Positions 55,649 through 64,000 of a stretch of 64,000 nucleotides of DNA are shown one piece after another. Position numbers and translations under genes: made by a program. Origin of the DNA: Methylobacterium frigidaeris (GTDB lineage Bacteria; Pseudomonadota; Alphaproteobacteria; Rhizobiales; Beijerinckiaceae); NCBI RefSeq assembly GCF_022179185.1, contig NZ_BPQJ01000020.1, forward strand, positions 1 through 64,000, written 5' to 3'. The notes under the pieces are model-generated. The model had not been told where the DNA came from. It was given only the letters and a program-made list of their open reading frames with translations, and did not search any database. Each line of letters opens with the position of its first letter. The first letter of the stretch is position 1.

Positions 55649-57325
55649 TCACAGGATCATCATGCGGTCGACGTCGACGAGGCCGCGATCGGTGATCTTC
55701 AGGTGCGGGATCACCGGCAGCGGCAGGAACGCGACCTGCAGGAACGGCTCGGGCAGGGTGCAGCCGAGCCGGCGGGCGGCGTCGCGCAGCGGCGGCAGGG
55801 CGTCGCGCACCGCCTCGAAGGGCAGATCGCTCATCAGGCCGGCGATCGGCAGCGCCAGCTCGGCCAGGATCCCGGTCTCGTCGGCCACCACGAAGCCGCC
55901 CTGCAGGTCGATCAGCCGGTCGACCGCCCGCGCCATCGCCTCCGGGTCGGCGCCGACGACGCAGAGATTGTGGCTGTCATGACCGACAGAGGAGGCGATG
56001 GCGCCGCGCCGGAGCCCGAAGCCCTGGACCAAGCCGCGACCGATGCTCCGCGTGCCGTGGCGCGCCACCACGGCCACCATCGCCACGTCCTGGCCCAGGT
56101 CCGGCACGCCGTCGAGCGTCAGGCGCCGGTGCTCGGTGATGATCCGGCCCGGCACCACGCCGATCACCGAGGCCTCGCCCGCGGGCACCGGCACCGCGAG
56201 GTCGGCGGCCGTCACCGCCTCGGCCCGCACGCTGTCGCGGCCCGGCGGCGGGGTGACCGTTCGGGCGGCGAACAGCGCCGCGTCGACGAGGCGGCCGGCC
56301 GAGACCACGGACGAGACGGTGCAGGATTCGAGGTCGTCGAGGAGCACGATGTCGGCCCGCTTGCCTGGCGCGATCATGCCGCGATCGGTGAGCCCGAAGG
56401 CCGTGGCGGCACTGAGCGAGGCGGCGCGGTAGGCGGCGAGGGGCGGCACGCCGAGGCGAATCGCCGTGCGGATCAGGTGATCGAGATGACCTTCCTCGGC
56501 GATGTCGAGGGGGTTGCGGTCGTCGGTGCAGAAGGCGAGGAACGGCGCGGTCCGCTCGGTGAGAAGGGGGCTGAGCGCGTGCAGGTCCTTCGAGACCGAG
56601 CCCTCGCGGATCAGCACCGTCATGCCCTTGCGGATCTTCTCCAGCGCTTCCTCCGCGCCCGTCGCTTCGTGGTCGGTGCGGATGCCCGCGGCCGCGTAGG
56701 CGCTGAGTGCCGCCCCAGACAGGAGCGGCGCGTGGCCGTCGATGTGGCGCCCGGCAAAGGCCGCGAGCTTCGCGAGGCACCCCGGGTCGGCCGCGACCAC
56801 GCCGGGAAAGTTCATGAACTCGGCCAGCCCCAGTGCGCGGGGATGGTCGCGATACGTCAGGAGATCGCCGGCTTCGATCCGGGCGCCGGCGCTCTCGAGG
56901 TCGGTCGCCGGCACGCAGGAGGAGAGCTGGACCCGGATGTCCATCACGGTCTCGCCGGCGGCCGCGAGCGCGTAGTCGAAGGCGGCGGTCCCGAGCACGT
57001 TGGCGAGTTCGTGCGGGTCCCAGATCGCCGTGGTGACCCCGTGCGGCAGCACGCAGCGGTCGAATTCGTGCGGGGTGATGAGGGAGGATTCGACGTGCAG
57101 GTGGGTGTCGATGAAGCCCGGAACGGCGATGCGCCCTCCGGCATCGACCACTCGGGCGCCCTCGTAGACGCCATACGTCCCCACCACCGTGTCGCCGCAG
57201 ATCGCGATGTCGGTCTCCACCAGCTCGCCGGTGACGAGATCGAGGAGGCGGGCGCCGCGGATCACAAGGTCGGCGGGCTCGCGGCCCGCTCCTTGCGCGA
57301 TCCGGCGGGCGATGAGGTCCGACAT
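55649..57325 (-). CDS. Adenine deaminase AdeC
   Basis: A 558-aa amidohydrolase that deaminates adenine to hypoxanthine. The metal motif is VPGFIDTHLHVESSLITP; PHGVTTAIWDPHELANVLG and the C-terminal SVGHDSHNLCVVG are typical of AdeC. Length is normal (about 560-590). It stands alone, divergent or head-to-tail with non-coding DNA on each side. Confidence 0.93.
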   Translation of the reverse strand: MSDLIARRIAQGAGREPADLVIRGARLLDLVTGELVETDIAICGDTVVGTYGVYEGARVVDAGGRIAVPGFIDTHLHVESSLITPHEFDRCVLPHGVTTAIWDPHELANVLGTAAFDYALAAAGETVMDIRVQLSSCVPATDLESAGARIEAGDLLTYRDHPRALGLAEFMNFPGVVAADPGCLAKLAAFAGRHIDGHAPLLSGAALSAYAAAGIRTDHEATGAEEALEKIRKGMTVLIREGSVSKDLHALSPLLTERTAPFLAFCTDDRNPLDIAEEGHLDHLIRTAIRLGVPPLAAYRAASLSAATAFGLTDRGMIAPGKRADIVLLDDLESCTVSSVVSAGRLVDAALFAARTVTPPPGRDSVRAEAVTAADLAVPVPAGEASVIGVVPGRIITEHRRLTLDGVPDLGQDVAMVAVVARHGTRSIGRGLVQGFGLRRGAIASSVGHDSHNLCVVGADPEAMARAVDRLIDLQGGFVVADETGILAELALPIAGLMSDLPFEAVRDALPPLRDAARRLGCTLPEPFLQVAFLPLPVIPHLKITDRGLVDVDRMMIL

Positions 57326-57501
57326 CGGAGGCCTTTCCTGCTGCGAGGGTTCCCGATGCTAGGCCGTCATACGCCGGCCCGCTACCGCTTCGTTGCCTGC
57401 CGGCCGAACGCATATTTCAAAATAGAGCGCGTTTCCCGTCTCCCGCATGGGAAAGAGGTCAGGGGTGAGGATTGCACGCCTGCGTGTAGAACTCGAAACG
57501 T

Positions 57502-57521
57502 TGTGCTGGCCGCTCGACGCT
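57502..57521 (+). repeat. Partial copy of the dispersed intergenic element
   Basis: TGTGCTGGCCGCTCGACGCT matches the start of the elements at 8981 and 62809 with one to three differences over 20 bases. The rest of the 44-nt unit is not clearly conserved here. Confidence 0.45.
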
Positions 57522-57550
57522 CACCGTTTGGTTCTGACGCGTGTCATCTC

Positions 57551-57619
57551 GCGCGATCTTCGATCGCGCCTACCCCTCTCGCACATTTTGCCGCGATGCC
57601 GGGCGAGCCCGGCATCGCG
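57551..57619. repeat. Two adjacent perfect hairpins
   Basis: GCGCGATC (57551-57558) pairs with GATCGCGC (57562-57569) around TTC. CGCGATGCCGGG (57592-57603) pairs with CCCGGCATCGCG (57608-57619) over 12 bp around CGAG. Both lie between adeC and the EAL gene, in a pattern like REP/BIME elements. Confidence 0.6.
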
Positions 57620-57679
57620 TGGGAAGGAGGGATCCCGCGACTTGCTTCGGAGAAGGGGAACTTACCCGAGAGCGACTTC

Positions 57680-59269
57680 CTACACCGCTCTGCGCAGGGT
57701 GTCCCGGAAGGCGCGGCGCACCGGCGGGGGCGGGTCGTCCGCCGGCGGTGGCGGCTCGGGCGCGGGCGGCGCGGCGGGGGGCGAGAGCACCTCGGGACGC
57801 ACCACGCGGGGGGGCGAGAACACCGTGCCTTGCGCGAGCGGCAGGTCGAGGTCGATCAGGTCGGGCACGTCGGCCTCACGCTCGACGCCCTCCGCCACCA
57901 GCCGGATTCCGGACTGGGCCAGGGAGATGGCGAGCGCCGCGCCGTGCTCGCCGAGCAGGGTCTCGAGGCCGACCTTGGCGTAGCTCGCCCCGCGAGCCGC
58001 GAGCGCGGCGGCGTCGAGGCGCGGATCCATGACCCGGTCGACGGCGAGCCCGATCCGCTCGCGCAAGGAGCGGAGCGCGCTCGCCTGCTCGGCGTCGAGG
58101 CTGCGCCAGCTGCGCTCCGGCAGAGCCAGGATCAGCCGGCCGGCGAGCTCCGGATGCAGGTCGATCAGCCGGCCCACCGCCCGCAGGAAGCCCGGCTCGA
58201 ACAGCGAGCCCGGCGACAGGGCGTAGGCGACCGGCGTCTCGCTGCCGCGGGAGGCGAGGTGCTGACCGATGGCCGTCACGCGGGCGAGCATCAGCCGGTC
58301 GAGTTCGGTGGTGCGCCCGTGCCGCTCCAGCACCCGGACGAACTCCGCTGGGGACAGCAGGGCATCGCCGACGCGCAGGCGGGCCAGGGCCTCGTAGAAC
58401 GCGACCTTGCGCTGCGGCAGGCTGACGACCGGCTGCAGGTGGACCTCGAGCCCTTGGGAGAGGGCGGCGAGGATCTCGGCCTCCGGGTGGGCCTCGGCGG
58501 CGGGCTCGGGCACGAAGGGCCGGCGTGGCGCCGGGGCGGCCTCCCGCGGCAGGATCGGGTCGGCCGGGAACGACGAGAGCGAGGGGGAGGGCGCGACGGA
58601 CGGGGCCGGCGACGCGGCTGCGGCCTCGACCGGCCAGGACGGAGCAGCCTGCACGGGTGCGGGCGTGACGAACGGGGCTGCGGCATGGGCCTGCGGCGGC
58701 CGGGTCGGAGTGGCGCGGGGGGCCGGCAGGGGAGCCGCCGCGGCTTCGGCGGCACCCGGATGCGCGACCGGAGCAGCCTGCGCCGGCGGCGCCTGGACCG
58801 GTGCCGGCGGCGCCTGAATGGGGGCGGGCTGGGCGGCGGCACCCGATCCGGCCTTCAGGCGGGTCAAATCCTCGTCCTGGGCCGCCACCGCCATGGCCAG
58901 CTCGCGCACGATGCCGCCCAGCAGGCCGATCTCGGCCGTGACCTCGGACAGGCCGTTCTCCAGGTTCGCCGCTGGCACGGCCGGTACTTCCCGCTGCTCC
59001 AACGTCAGCAGGCGGCGCGAGAGCAGGTCGATCTCGCCCGACAACGTCTCGACCTGGCGGGCGAGGCGGCCGGCACGGCGCAAGGAGAGCATTGCGGCCA
59101 CCCCGCCGAGGGCAGCCGCGGCGAGCGCGGCCCCGGCTACCGCCCCGAGGACGGGCGCGGACACGAAGGCGACCGCGAGGCAGAGACCGCCCGCCAGGAG
59201 GAAGCAGAGGCTGAGGGCAATCCGGCTCACCGACGACCCGCCGGCGCGCCGGCCGGTGATGAGGGCCAT
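57680..59269 (-). CDS. Degenerate EAL-domain protein with membrane segments and Pro/Ala linker
   Basis: A 529-aa protein. Two N-terminal membrane helices (about residues 12-65) are followed by a short coiled region and a long Pro/Ala-rich linker (about 140-260), then an EAL-like domain. The EAL start YEALARLR and later AEGVE and AQGTVFSPP are present, but the metal-binding DDFGTG segment reads AVDRVMDPRL, the KxD is AKVG and the conserved Asn after strand 2 is lost. It probably binds rather than cuts cyclic-di-GMP, if it binds at all. RBS AAGAGGAA precedes the ATG. Confidence 0.82.
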   Translation of the reverse strand: MALITGRRAGGSSVSRIALSLCFLLAGGLCLAVAFVSAPVLGAVAGAALAAAALGGVAAMLSLRRAGRLARQVETLSGEIDLLSRRLLTLEQREVPAVPAANLENGLSEVTAEIGLLGGIVRELAMAVAAQDEDLTRLKAGSGAAAQPAPIQAPPAPVQAPPAQAAPVAHPGAAEAAAAPLPAPRATPTRPPQAHAAAPFVTPAPVQAAPSWPVEAAAASPAPSVAPSPSLSSFPADPILPREAAPAPRRPFVPEPAAEAHPEAEILAALSQGLEVHLQPVVSLPQRKVAFYEALARLRVGDALLSPAEFVRVLERHGRTTELDRLMLARVTAIGQHLASRGSETPVAYALSPGSLFEPGFLRAVGRLIDLHPELAGRLILALPERSWRSLDAEQASALRSLRERIGLAVDRVMDPRLDAAALAARGASYAKVGLETLLGEHGAALAISLAQSGIRLVAEGVEREADVPDLIDLDLPLAQGTVFSPPRVVRPEVLSPPAAPPAPEPPPPADDPPPPVRRAFRDTLRRAV

Positions 59270-59467
59270 CGCAATTCCTCTTACGCGTCGAGGACAGGCC
59301 GGGTTCCGCGAAGTCCGACCTTCCCGGTTGTCGCCGAGGCGCCGAAGACCCGCAAGACGCCGCCACCGGCTGCCCACGGTTTTCGCGGCGCCCTTGTCCG
59401 CACAGCCCCAGTACCCGAGATGGCTTGCGCGGCCCTGGTGCGCCGCGGCGGGACAAGGAGCGAGGCG

Positions 59468-59698
59468 ATGACGGATCGGTCCGGCGAGCGGATGGAACTC
59501 CTGATGAAGGTCGAGGGCATGACCTGCCAGGGCTGCGTCGCGGCGGTGACGAAGGCGGTGCAGCGCCTCGACCCTGCGGCGCAGGTGAGCGTGGACCTGG
59601 GCAACGGCCGGGTCGCGATCGTCACCGACGCCCAGGCCCTCGACGTGGCCCAGGCGCTCGGCCGCGCCGGGTACGAGGCCGAGGCCATGACGGGGTGA
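59468..59698 (+). CDS. Heavy-metal-associated (HMA) domain protein, CopZ-like
   Basis: A 76-aa single HMA domain with the metal motif GMTCQGC (C20, C23). Such proteins carry copper (sometimes zinc or nickel) to P-type ATPases or enzymes. No ATPase gene adjoins. It lies between the EAL gene (divergent) and the histidine kinase. RBS GGAGCGAGG precedes. Confidence 0.85.
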   Translation: MTDRSGERMELLMKVEGMTCQGCVAAVTKAVQRLDPAAQVSVDLGNGRVAIVTDAQALDVAQALGRAGYEAEAMTG

Positions 59699-59861
59699 GG
59701 TGATGACGGGGTCAAGATCGCACCCGAGCGCGAGCGACCGGGGACAAGATTCGCGGCACCCGCGCGCTCTAACGTTCGTTTAAGCCGGCTCTGCGAGGGT
59801 TTCGACAGTTCGCAGTGTAGGGGCGCCGGGGCCGCGAGGTCTCCCGCGCTGGCGTGGCGGT

Positions 59862-61703
<1,842 letters not shown>

Positions 61704-61809
61704 CGTGGCCGATTCCCCCTCGGCCCCTCCACCCCTGGTCCGTTCCAAGGCGGACCGATCGAAGGCGGATCGCTCCAGGACGGATCGATCACTGCCGGAA
61801 GGAGACGCG

Positions 61810-62691
61810 ATGTCCGAGGCGCCGGCCCGGAAACCCGTCGAGGCGACAGCCCGGCGACACGATTCCGACGTGGCACTGACCGCCGAGGGGCGGCCGGCGC
61901 CGCGCCCGCGGCCGGCTCCCCGGGCGCCGCGCGTGCCGAGGAGCGCCCCACGTCCCGCCGGTCCCCTCGATCGCCTGCGGCTACGGGCCGACCGGATCCT
62001 GCGTCACCCGGCCGGCATCGTCGGCGGCCTTCTCGCCCTCGGGGCGGTGGCGGCGGTGGCGGCGAACGCCCTGAGTTTCCAGACCGGCCGCCATCCCGCG
62101 CCCTTGTTCGCCAAGGCGCCGCCGCTCCCGGCGGCCGAACCTGCCGACAAGGCTGCGGCCACCGCGTCGGCCCGGGCCGACACGTCGCGCGCCTCGGGTG
62201 ACACGGTGCCGCGCAGCCCGGGCGATGCTGCGCCCAGGCCCGCCAAGTCGGACGGAATCGGCGCGCTGATCCGGGGCGAGGATCACGCCACCGCCTCGGT
62301 CAACCCGAAAGCCGCGCCGGCCAGGGCCGCGGCCGCGAAGACAACCCCGGCGAAAGAGGCTCCCGCCAAGGACGCCGCGGACAAGGCTGCGCCTGTCGCC
62401 CACGCACCGGTCCGGGAGGCGAGGGTGGCCGAGCCCGTCAGAGCCTCGGCGCTTCACGCCGCGCCGGCCGCCGGGGCCAAGCCCGACACCAAGCCCGACA
62501 AGGCGGTCGCCTACGCGCAGCGCGCCCTGGTCAAGCTCGGCTACGGCCCGCTCACCGTCGACGGCATCGCCGGCCCGAGCACCCGCGCGGCGCTCGCCCG
62601 CTTCGAGCGCGAGCGCCGCCTGCCCGGTGCCACCGTGGCGCGCCGGACCCTGCAGGAGCTCGAGGCGCGCTCGGGACTCAAGCCGGAGTGA
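61810..62691 (+). CDS. Peptidoglycan-binding-domain protein
   Basis: A 293-aa envelope protein. A basic/Pro-rich N-terminus, a single membrane helix (about 65-85, GGLLALGAVAAVAANAL), a long Ala/Lys/Pro-rich linker, and a C-terminal peptidoglycan-binding domain (QRALVKLGYGPLTVDGIAG, then STRAALARFE). ATG 61810 has an AAGGAGA site just before it; a GTG at 61705, 1 bp after the kinase stop, would add 35 residues with a short SKADR-like repeat. It is probably cotranscribed with the kinase. Confidence 0.78.
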   Translation: MSEAPARKPVEATARRHDSDVALTAEGRPAPRPRPAPRAPRVPRSAPRPAGPLDRLRLRADRILRHPAGIVGGLLALGAVAAVAANALSFQTGRHPAPLFAKAPPLPAAEPADKAAATASARADTSRASGDTVPRSPGDAAPRPAKSDGIGALIRGEDHATASVNPKAAPARAAAAKTTPAKEAPAKDAADKAAPVAHAPVREARVAEPVRASALHAAPAAGAKPDTKPDKAVAYAQRALVKLGYGPLTVDGIAGPSTRAALARFERERRLPGATVARRTLQELEARSGLKPE

Positions 62692-62808
62692 GGTGGGGTC
62701 TGCTTGCTGTCGCGGGTCGGGTCCAGCCGAGACGACACCCGCTCGCGTCGATCCGGGCCTCGCTACGCGGCTTCGGAGTGACACGCTTCCGAGGAAAGCT
62801 CGGGCCAT

Positions 62809-62852
62809 CGTGCTGGCCGCTCAACGCTGCGTGCTCGACACAGAACCGTAGC
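62809..62852 (+). repeat. Copy of the dispersed intergenic element
   Basis: Starts CGTGCTGGCCGCTCAACGCT and has AACCG at offset 35, exactly as the copy at 8981. The alignment over the 44 nt needs no gap. Confidence 0.5.
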
Positions 62853-62868
62853 AGTCTCGCCTCCGGCT

Positions 62869-62888
62869 CCTCTCCCAAACGGGAGAGG
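62869..62888. other. Hairpin 8-bp stem with AAAC loop
   Basis: CCTCTCCC (62869-62876) pairs with GGGAGAGG (62881-62888). It lies 3' of the peptidoglycan-binding gene and 5' of the convergent P-loop gene end. No U-tract on either side. Confidence 0.4.
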
Positions 62889-62983
62889 GGAGGGGCGCTT
62901 CATCCTTATTCGATTGTGCCAAGCAAAAATCAAAAAGTTCTGTGAAACATTGAGCTGAAGCGCAGTCCTAGGCTCTGTCGCGC

Positions 62984-63463
62984 TCAAGCCTTGCTTGGCT
63001 CGACAGTAAGAAAAACCTCATCGCCTTGCAGCGGCTCAAGCCGACCCTTCAAGACATCGAACGTCTCCGGTGCGATGTACAGGCTGCACGCCGCCTGCCG
63101 GTTGCGCGCCGCCACCCGCCGCCGCGCCTCATCGTCCGGACATGCGATTCTGTAGAGGAGCGCGCGGGCCCCGCATTGGTCGACGAGGTAGCGGACATGG
63201 TCGCGCTCGGCGCGCCGCCAGAACCCGTAATCCAGCACGACATCGACGCCGAGGCGCAGGCAGCGGGTCCAGATCGGCTCCATCAGGTCGAGGATCGCTG
63301 CAGCCCGCTGCGGGAAGGTGTCGGCGGGCGGGTCCGCGCCAAACAGGCGCGCCATCCACTCGTCAGGCGTGAATTGCACGGCCCCGTGCCGGTGCTCGAG
63401 GTCCCGCGGCAGGGTGGTCTTGCCGGCGCCCAGGAAGCCGAACAGGAGGTGAGCGGTCGCCAT
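62984..63463 (-). CDS. P-loop kinase-like ATP-binding protein
   Basis: A 159-aa protein of the small AAA/zeta-toxin-like kinase group. Walker A is GFLGAGKTT (9-17). The segment FTPDEWMARLFG and VVLDYGFWRRAERDHVR are typical of polynucleotide-kinase-like or chloramphenicol-phosphotransferase-like proteins, as is the lid region RRRVAARN. Substrate unknown. Codon use is a little less GC-rich than neighbours. No antitoxin-like gene lies beside it. Confidence 0.78.
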   Translation of the reverse strand: MATAHLLFGFLGAGKTTLPRDLEHRHGAVQFTPDEWMARLFGADPPADTFPQRAAAILDLMEPIWTRCLRLGVDVVLDYGFWRRAERDHVRYLVDQCGARALLYRIACPDDEARRRVAARNRQAACSLYIAPETFDVLKGRLEPLQGDEVFLTVEPSKA

Positions 63464-63537
63464 GGCTCGAACCTCGGAGAAGGCGTTCAGGATCGCAACC
63501 GGATTTGTTCCATCATGGAAATGGTTTGGCTTCGGTT

Positions 63538-63859
63538 CTAGGCAGAATGCCCGTCCCGACCATCGAGTTCGTTCATATAGTTCTGGATTGAACGGGCCGT
63601 CGCCTCGGCGCGCTCCTCTTGTTCGGTGCAGATATCCAGGCCAATAAATTTGCGTTCAATATCTATAAAAATCCAATCATATGCTGAAGCGACGCGCCAT
63701 GACGTAGATCGCTTGCCGCCTTGAGTAGAGAGGTGTCATATTCATCAGCGAATGGCTTATCGTTCCACTCTTCGCCTGCCGCAAGGAGACCGATGGGGTC
63801 CCACTCTCTCCAACAATATCCCGCAAGCTGGACAGCTCGATGGGCCGATCGTTGCTCAC
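63538..63859 (-). pseudogene. Small gene of unknown function broken by two single-base losses
   Basis: Three frames join to one protein. Frame 1 starts at GTG 63859 (VSNDRPIELSSLRDI). Frame 2 follows (WREWDPIGLLAAGEEW, DKPFADEYD, LLKAASDLRHGASLQHMIGF). Frame 3 completes it (IDIERKFIGLDICTEQEE ... RSIQNYMNELDGRDGHSA, stop at 63538-63540). Inserting one base at each of the two joins gives 324 nt, an exact multiple of three, and a 107-aa product. The second join is at an A5 run (63667-63671 on the + strand). Either a decayed gene or sequencing error. It resembles small DUF1871-like proteins. Confidence 0.75.
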
Positions 63860-63931
63860 CGGTTCCCTCCATCAAGCGGCAGGGTCTTTCTCGGCCGCCG
63901 TTCCTACGATCAAGCCAATCTGGCCCGGTCC

Positions 63932-64000
63932 TCACTCCAGCCCCAACCCCCGCCGCAGCCACGCCGCGTAATGCTCGCTGATGTAGCTCAGGCGCCGGCG
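63932..64000 (-). CDS. C-terminal end of a gene that leaves the window
   Basis: An open frame enters from the right edge and ends with TGA at 63932-63934; its last residues are RRRLSYISEHYAAWLRRGLG then LE. Only 22 residues are visible, so the product cannot be identified. Confidence 0.4.
   Translation of the reverse strand, partial: RRRLSYISEHYAAWLRRGLGLE

Larger units (their letters stand above)
57326..57679. other. Intergenic region with hairpins and one dispersed element
   Basis: About 350 bp with no gene. It holds two adjacent perfect hairpins (57551-57569 and 57592-57619) and a match to the dispersed element (57502-57521). It resembles a REP-like intergenic region. Confidence 0.6.
62692..62983. 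other. Intergenic region with a copy of the dispersed element and a hairpin
   Basis: About 290 bp without a gene. It contains the dispersed element (62809-62852) and a hairpin CCTCTCCC-AAAC-GGGAGAGG (62869-62888). The later part is AT-richer. Confidence 0.6.

Noticed and set aside
57551..57619. Terminators of the EAL gene
   Set aside because: The hairpins are strong but no U-tract follows on either strand, so a REP-like repeat is the safer call.
55703..59698. Over 1300-codon open frame on the + strand opposite adeC and the EAL gene
   Set aside because: It crosses two real genes and an intergenic region; only its last 76 codons (the HMA protein) are supported.

Overview
This is a gene-dense, GC-rich stretch of alphaproteobacterial chromosome. 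Gene content and order point to the Methylobacteriaceae (Methylobacterium or a close relative); that placement is inferred from the genes, not from any database search. The strongest lineage markers are the block HPr / mannose-type EIIA / short HprK / ChvG / ChvI next to pckA, the proA-nadD-rsfS-rlmH-envC-ctpA-yibQ-rppH run, hsp20 followed by a DUF1150 gene, and a CheZ beside a single-domain CheY. Almost everything is housekeeping DNA; no rRNA, CRISPR array, prophage or intact transposon is visible.

Layout. 1-6.9 kb: an initiator tRNA with a hairpin, an AlaX-type editing protein, a lone receiver protein, a three-gene ABC importer of the nitrate/sulfonate/NMT1 class, a Ppx/GppA phosphatase, a 29-bp tandem repeat, rlmE and a small overlapping unknown gene. 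7-9.1 kb: a lower-GC accessory patch with a voltage-gated-type K+ channel carrying a zinc ribbon, a DUF421 membrane protein, and a non-coding stretch with a possible IS remnant. 9.1-15.7 kb: replication and repair genes (recQ, recF, dnaN, dnaA), with a vapBC toxin-antitoxin pair between recQ and recF; the region upstream of dnaA holds a perfect spaced inverted repeat. 16.2-22.9 kb: a nucleotidyltransferase, queD and queE, a DacA-type penicillin-binding protein, a possible 2H phosphoesterase, a His-rich CobW-type metallochaperone and a CelD-like protein. 22.9-30 kb: the regulatory PTS genes with ChvG/ChvI, a divergent HugZ-like gene and pckA with a clear terminator.

30-42.4 kb: LhgO-like oxidoreductase, lepA, proA, nadD, rsfS, rlmH, envC, ctpA, a divergent polysaccharide deacetylase, rppH, DUF2939, hsp20 and DUF1150. 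42.4-54.6 kb: a possible small RNA with a strong terminator, a pair of M16 peptidases, the ileS-lspA-DUF3035 operon, a GNAT protein, a CadD-type transporter, ribF, cheY and cheZ. 54.6-64 kb: a HAD hydrolase, adenine deaminase, a degenerate EAL protein, a small HMA protein, a membrane histidine kinase, a peptidoglycan-binding protein, a P-loop kinase-like protein, a small gene broken by two single-base losses, and the tail of a gene that leaves the window.

The items most worth a second look are: the doubly frameshifted gene at 63.5-63.9 kb, whose reading frame can be rebuilt exactly; a ~90-bp patch inside ileS with E. coli-like codons and about 47% G+C by hand count; a candidate small RNA at 42.6-42.8 kb; a 44-nt intergenic element that recurs at 9.0, (partly) 57.5 and 62.8 kb; the inverted repeat upstream of dnaA; and the channel/zinc-ribbon patch. 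No clearly new multi-gene system was found.
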